The notes beneath the pieces are model-generated. The model did not search any database. It was given only the letters and a program-made list of their open reading frames with translations, and had not been told where the DNA came from. This document shows positions 23,938-24,127 of a DNA stretch of 24,127 nt, one piece after another. Position 1 is the stretch's first letter; each line of letters opens with the position of its first letter. Source of the stretch: Coneutiohabitans thermophilus (lineage in GTDB: Bacteria > Zhuqueibacterota > Zhuqueibacteria > Zhuqueibacterales > Zhuqueibacteraceae). A program made the translations under genes and the position numbers. The DNA is taken from positions 1-24,127 of the forward strand of contig JAPDQY010000096.1 of NCBI GenBank assembly GCA_034505235.1. Reading direction: 5' to 3'.

Positions 23938-24127
23938 ATGCACAGGCGCGAGCTCGTCGATCAGTCGGTCGACAAGCTGACGCGCGCGGGCGTTCCGTCG
24001 GGCGTGATCATGGCGCAGGACAAGCGCCGCGACCTCTCCGCGCGCGTCCAGGTCGCGAGCGTTCAGACCCTTGTACGGTGGCGCGAGCTGCCGCCGGCTG
24101 ACCTGATCATCGTCGACGAAGCTCACC
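23911..24127 (+). CDS. DEAH-box (superfamily II) helicase fragment
   Basis: The + frame reads ERGKGVLFVMHRRELVDQ (motif Ia), VQVASVQTL (motif Ib) and ADLIIVDEAH (motif II, DEAH at 24115-24126), then runs off the window end. This is the internal part of a COG1061-like (UvrB/Res-type) SF2 helicase, often found in phages and mobile elements. Motif I (GxGKT) and any start codon are missing on the left, where the DNA instead encodes E1-beta on the other strand. The exact left boundary cannot be placed. The segment is visibly richer in GC than its neighbours. The helicase call is strong; its physical linkage to this genome is doubtful. Confidence 0.7.

Noticed and set aside
23785..24126. A 113-residue protein reading through the E1-beta fragment into the end
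   Set aside because: Only the last ~50 residues resemble E1-beta. The rest is antisense to recognisable helicase motifs, so it is not one real protein.

Overview
The window is a high-GC stretch of a free-living, Gram-negative bacterial chromosome. A TonB-dependent receptor implies an outer membrane. Lipoprotein signal peptides, a DtxR/Feo iron locus, a GAF/HD-GYP protein and promoters whose -10 box reads TATTTTC fit the Bacteroidota/FCB group (Calditrichota- or KSB1-like lineages). That placement is inference: no rRNA or other phylogenetic marker is present. I see no tRNA, rRNA, CRISPR array or transposase.

Positions 1-6200 (+ strand) hold the 3' part of a Mg-chelatase/MoxR-type AAA+ ATPase, a GAF plus HD-GYP signalling protein, DNA primase DnaG and a NYN-domain protein with a C-terminal zinc site, closed by a clear terminator. 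Positions 6232-9309 look like a restriction-modification island. A DNA methyltransferase (- strand) is divergent from a PD-(D/E)XK nuclease candidate (+ strand), which overlaps by ATGA a second SAM methyltransferase. Positions 9310-11174 hold a trypsin-like lipoprotein protease and a small lipoprotein carrying only the protease's N-terminal domain. Positions 11280-12818 (-) encode a membrane protein fused to a spermidine-synthase-like domain.

Positions 12909-19024 form an iron-uptake locus. A FecA-like TonB receptor (-) and a DtxR-type regulator (+) diverge from an AT-rich, palindrome-rich region; the regulator is followed by feoA, feoB and a FeoB-associated Cys-rich membrane protein. Ferric complexes would enter through the receptor, and Fe2+ would cross the inner membrane through FeoB. 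Then come aat (-) and a small 4-TM protein (+).

Positions 20370-21007 hold no gene but carry a strong terminator and two copies of an undescribed structured repeat of about 110 bp. Positions 21008-23185 (-) are a tightly packed operon: a DUF1295 membrane enzyme, a small Cys-rich protein, and selD. selD is itself a selenoprotein gene: its true start lies upstream of an in-frame UGA (Sec20), so a standard gene caller would truncate it.

The last ~350 bp carry the C-terminus of an E1-beta dehydrogenase subunit (-) running head-on into a DEAH helicase fragment (+). The two proteins occupy the same ~40 bp, which suggests a chimeric assembly junction at the contig end.
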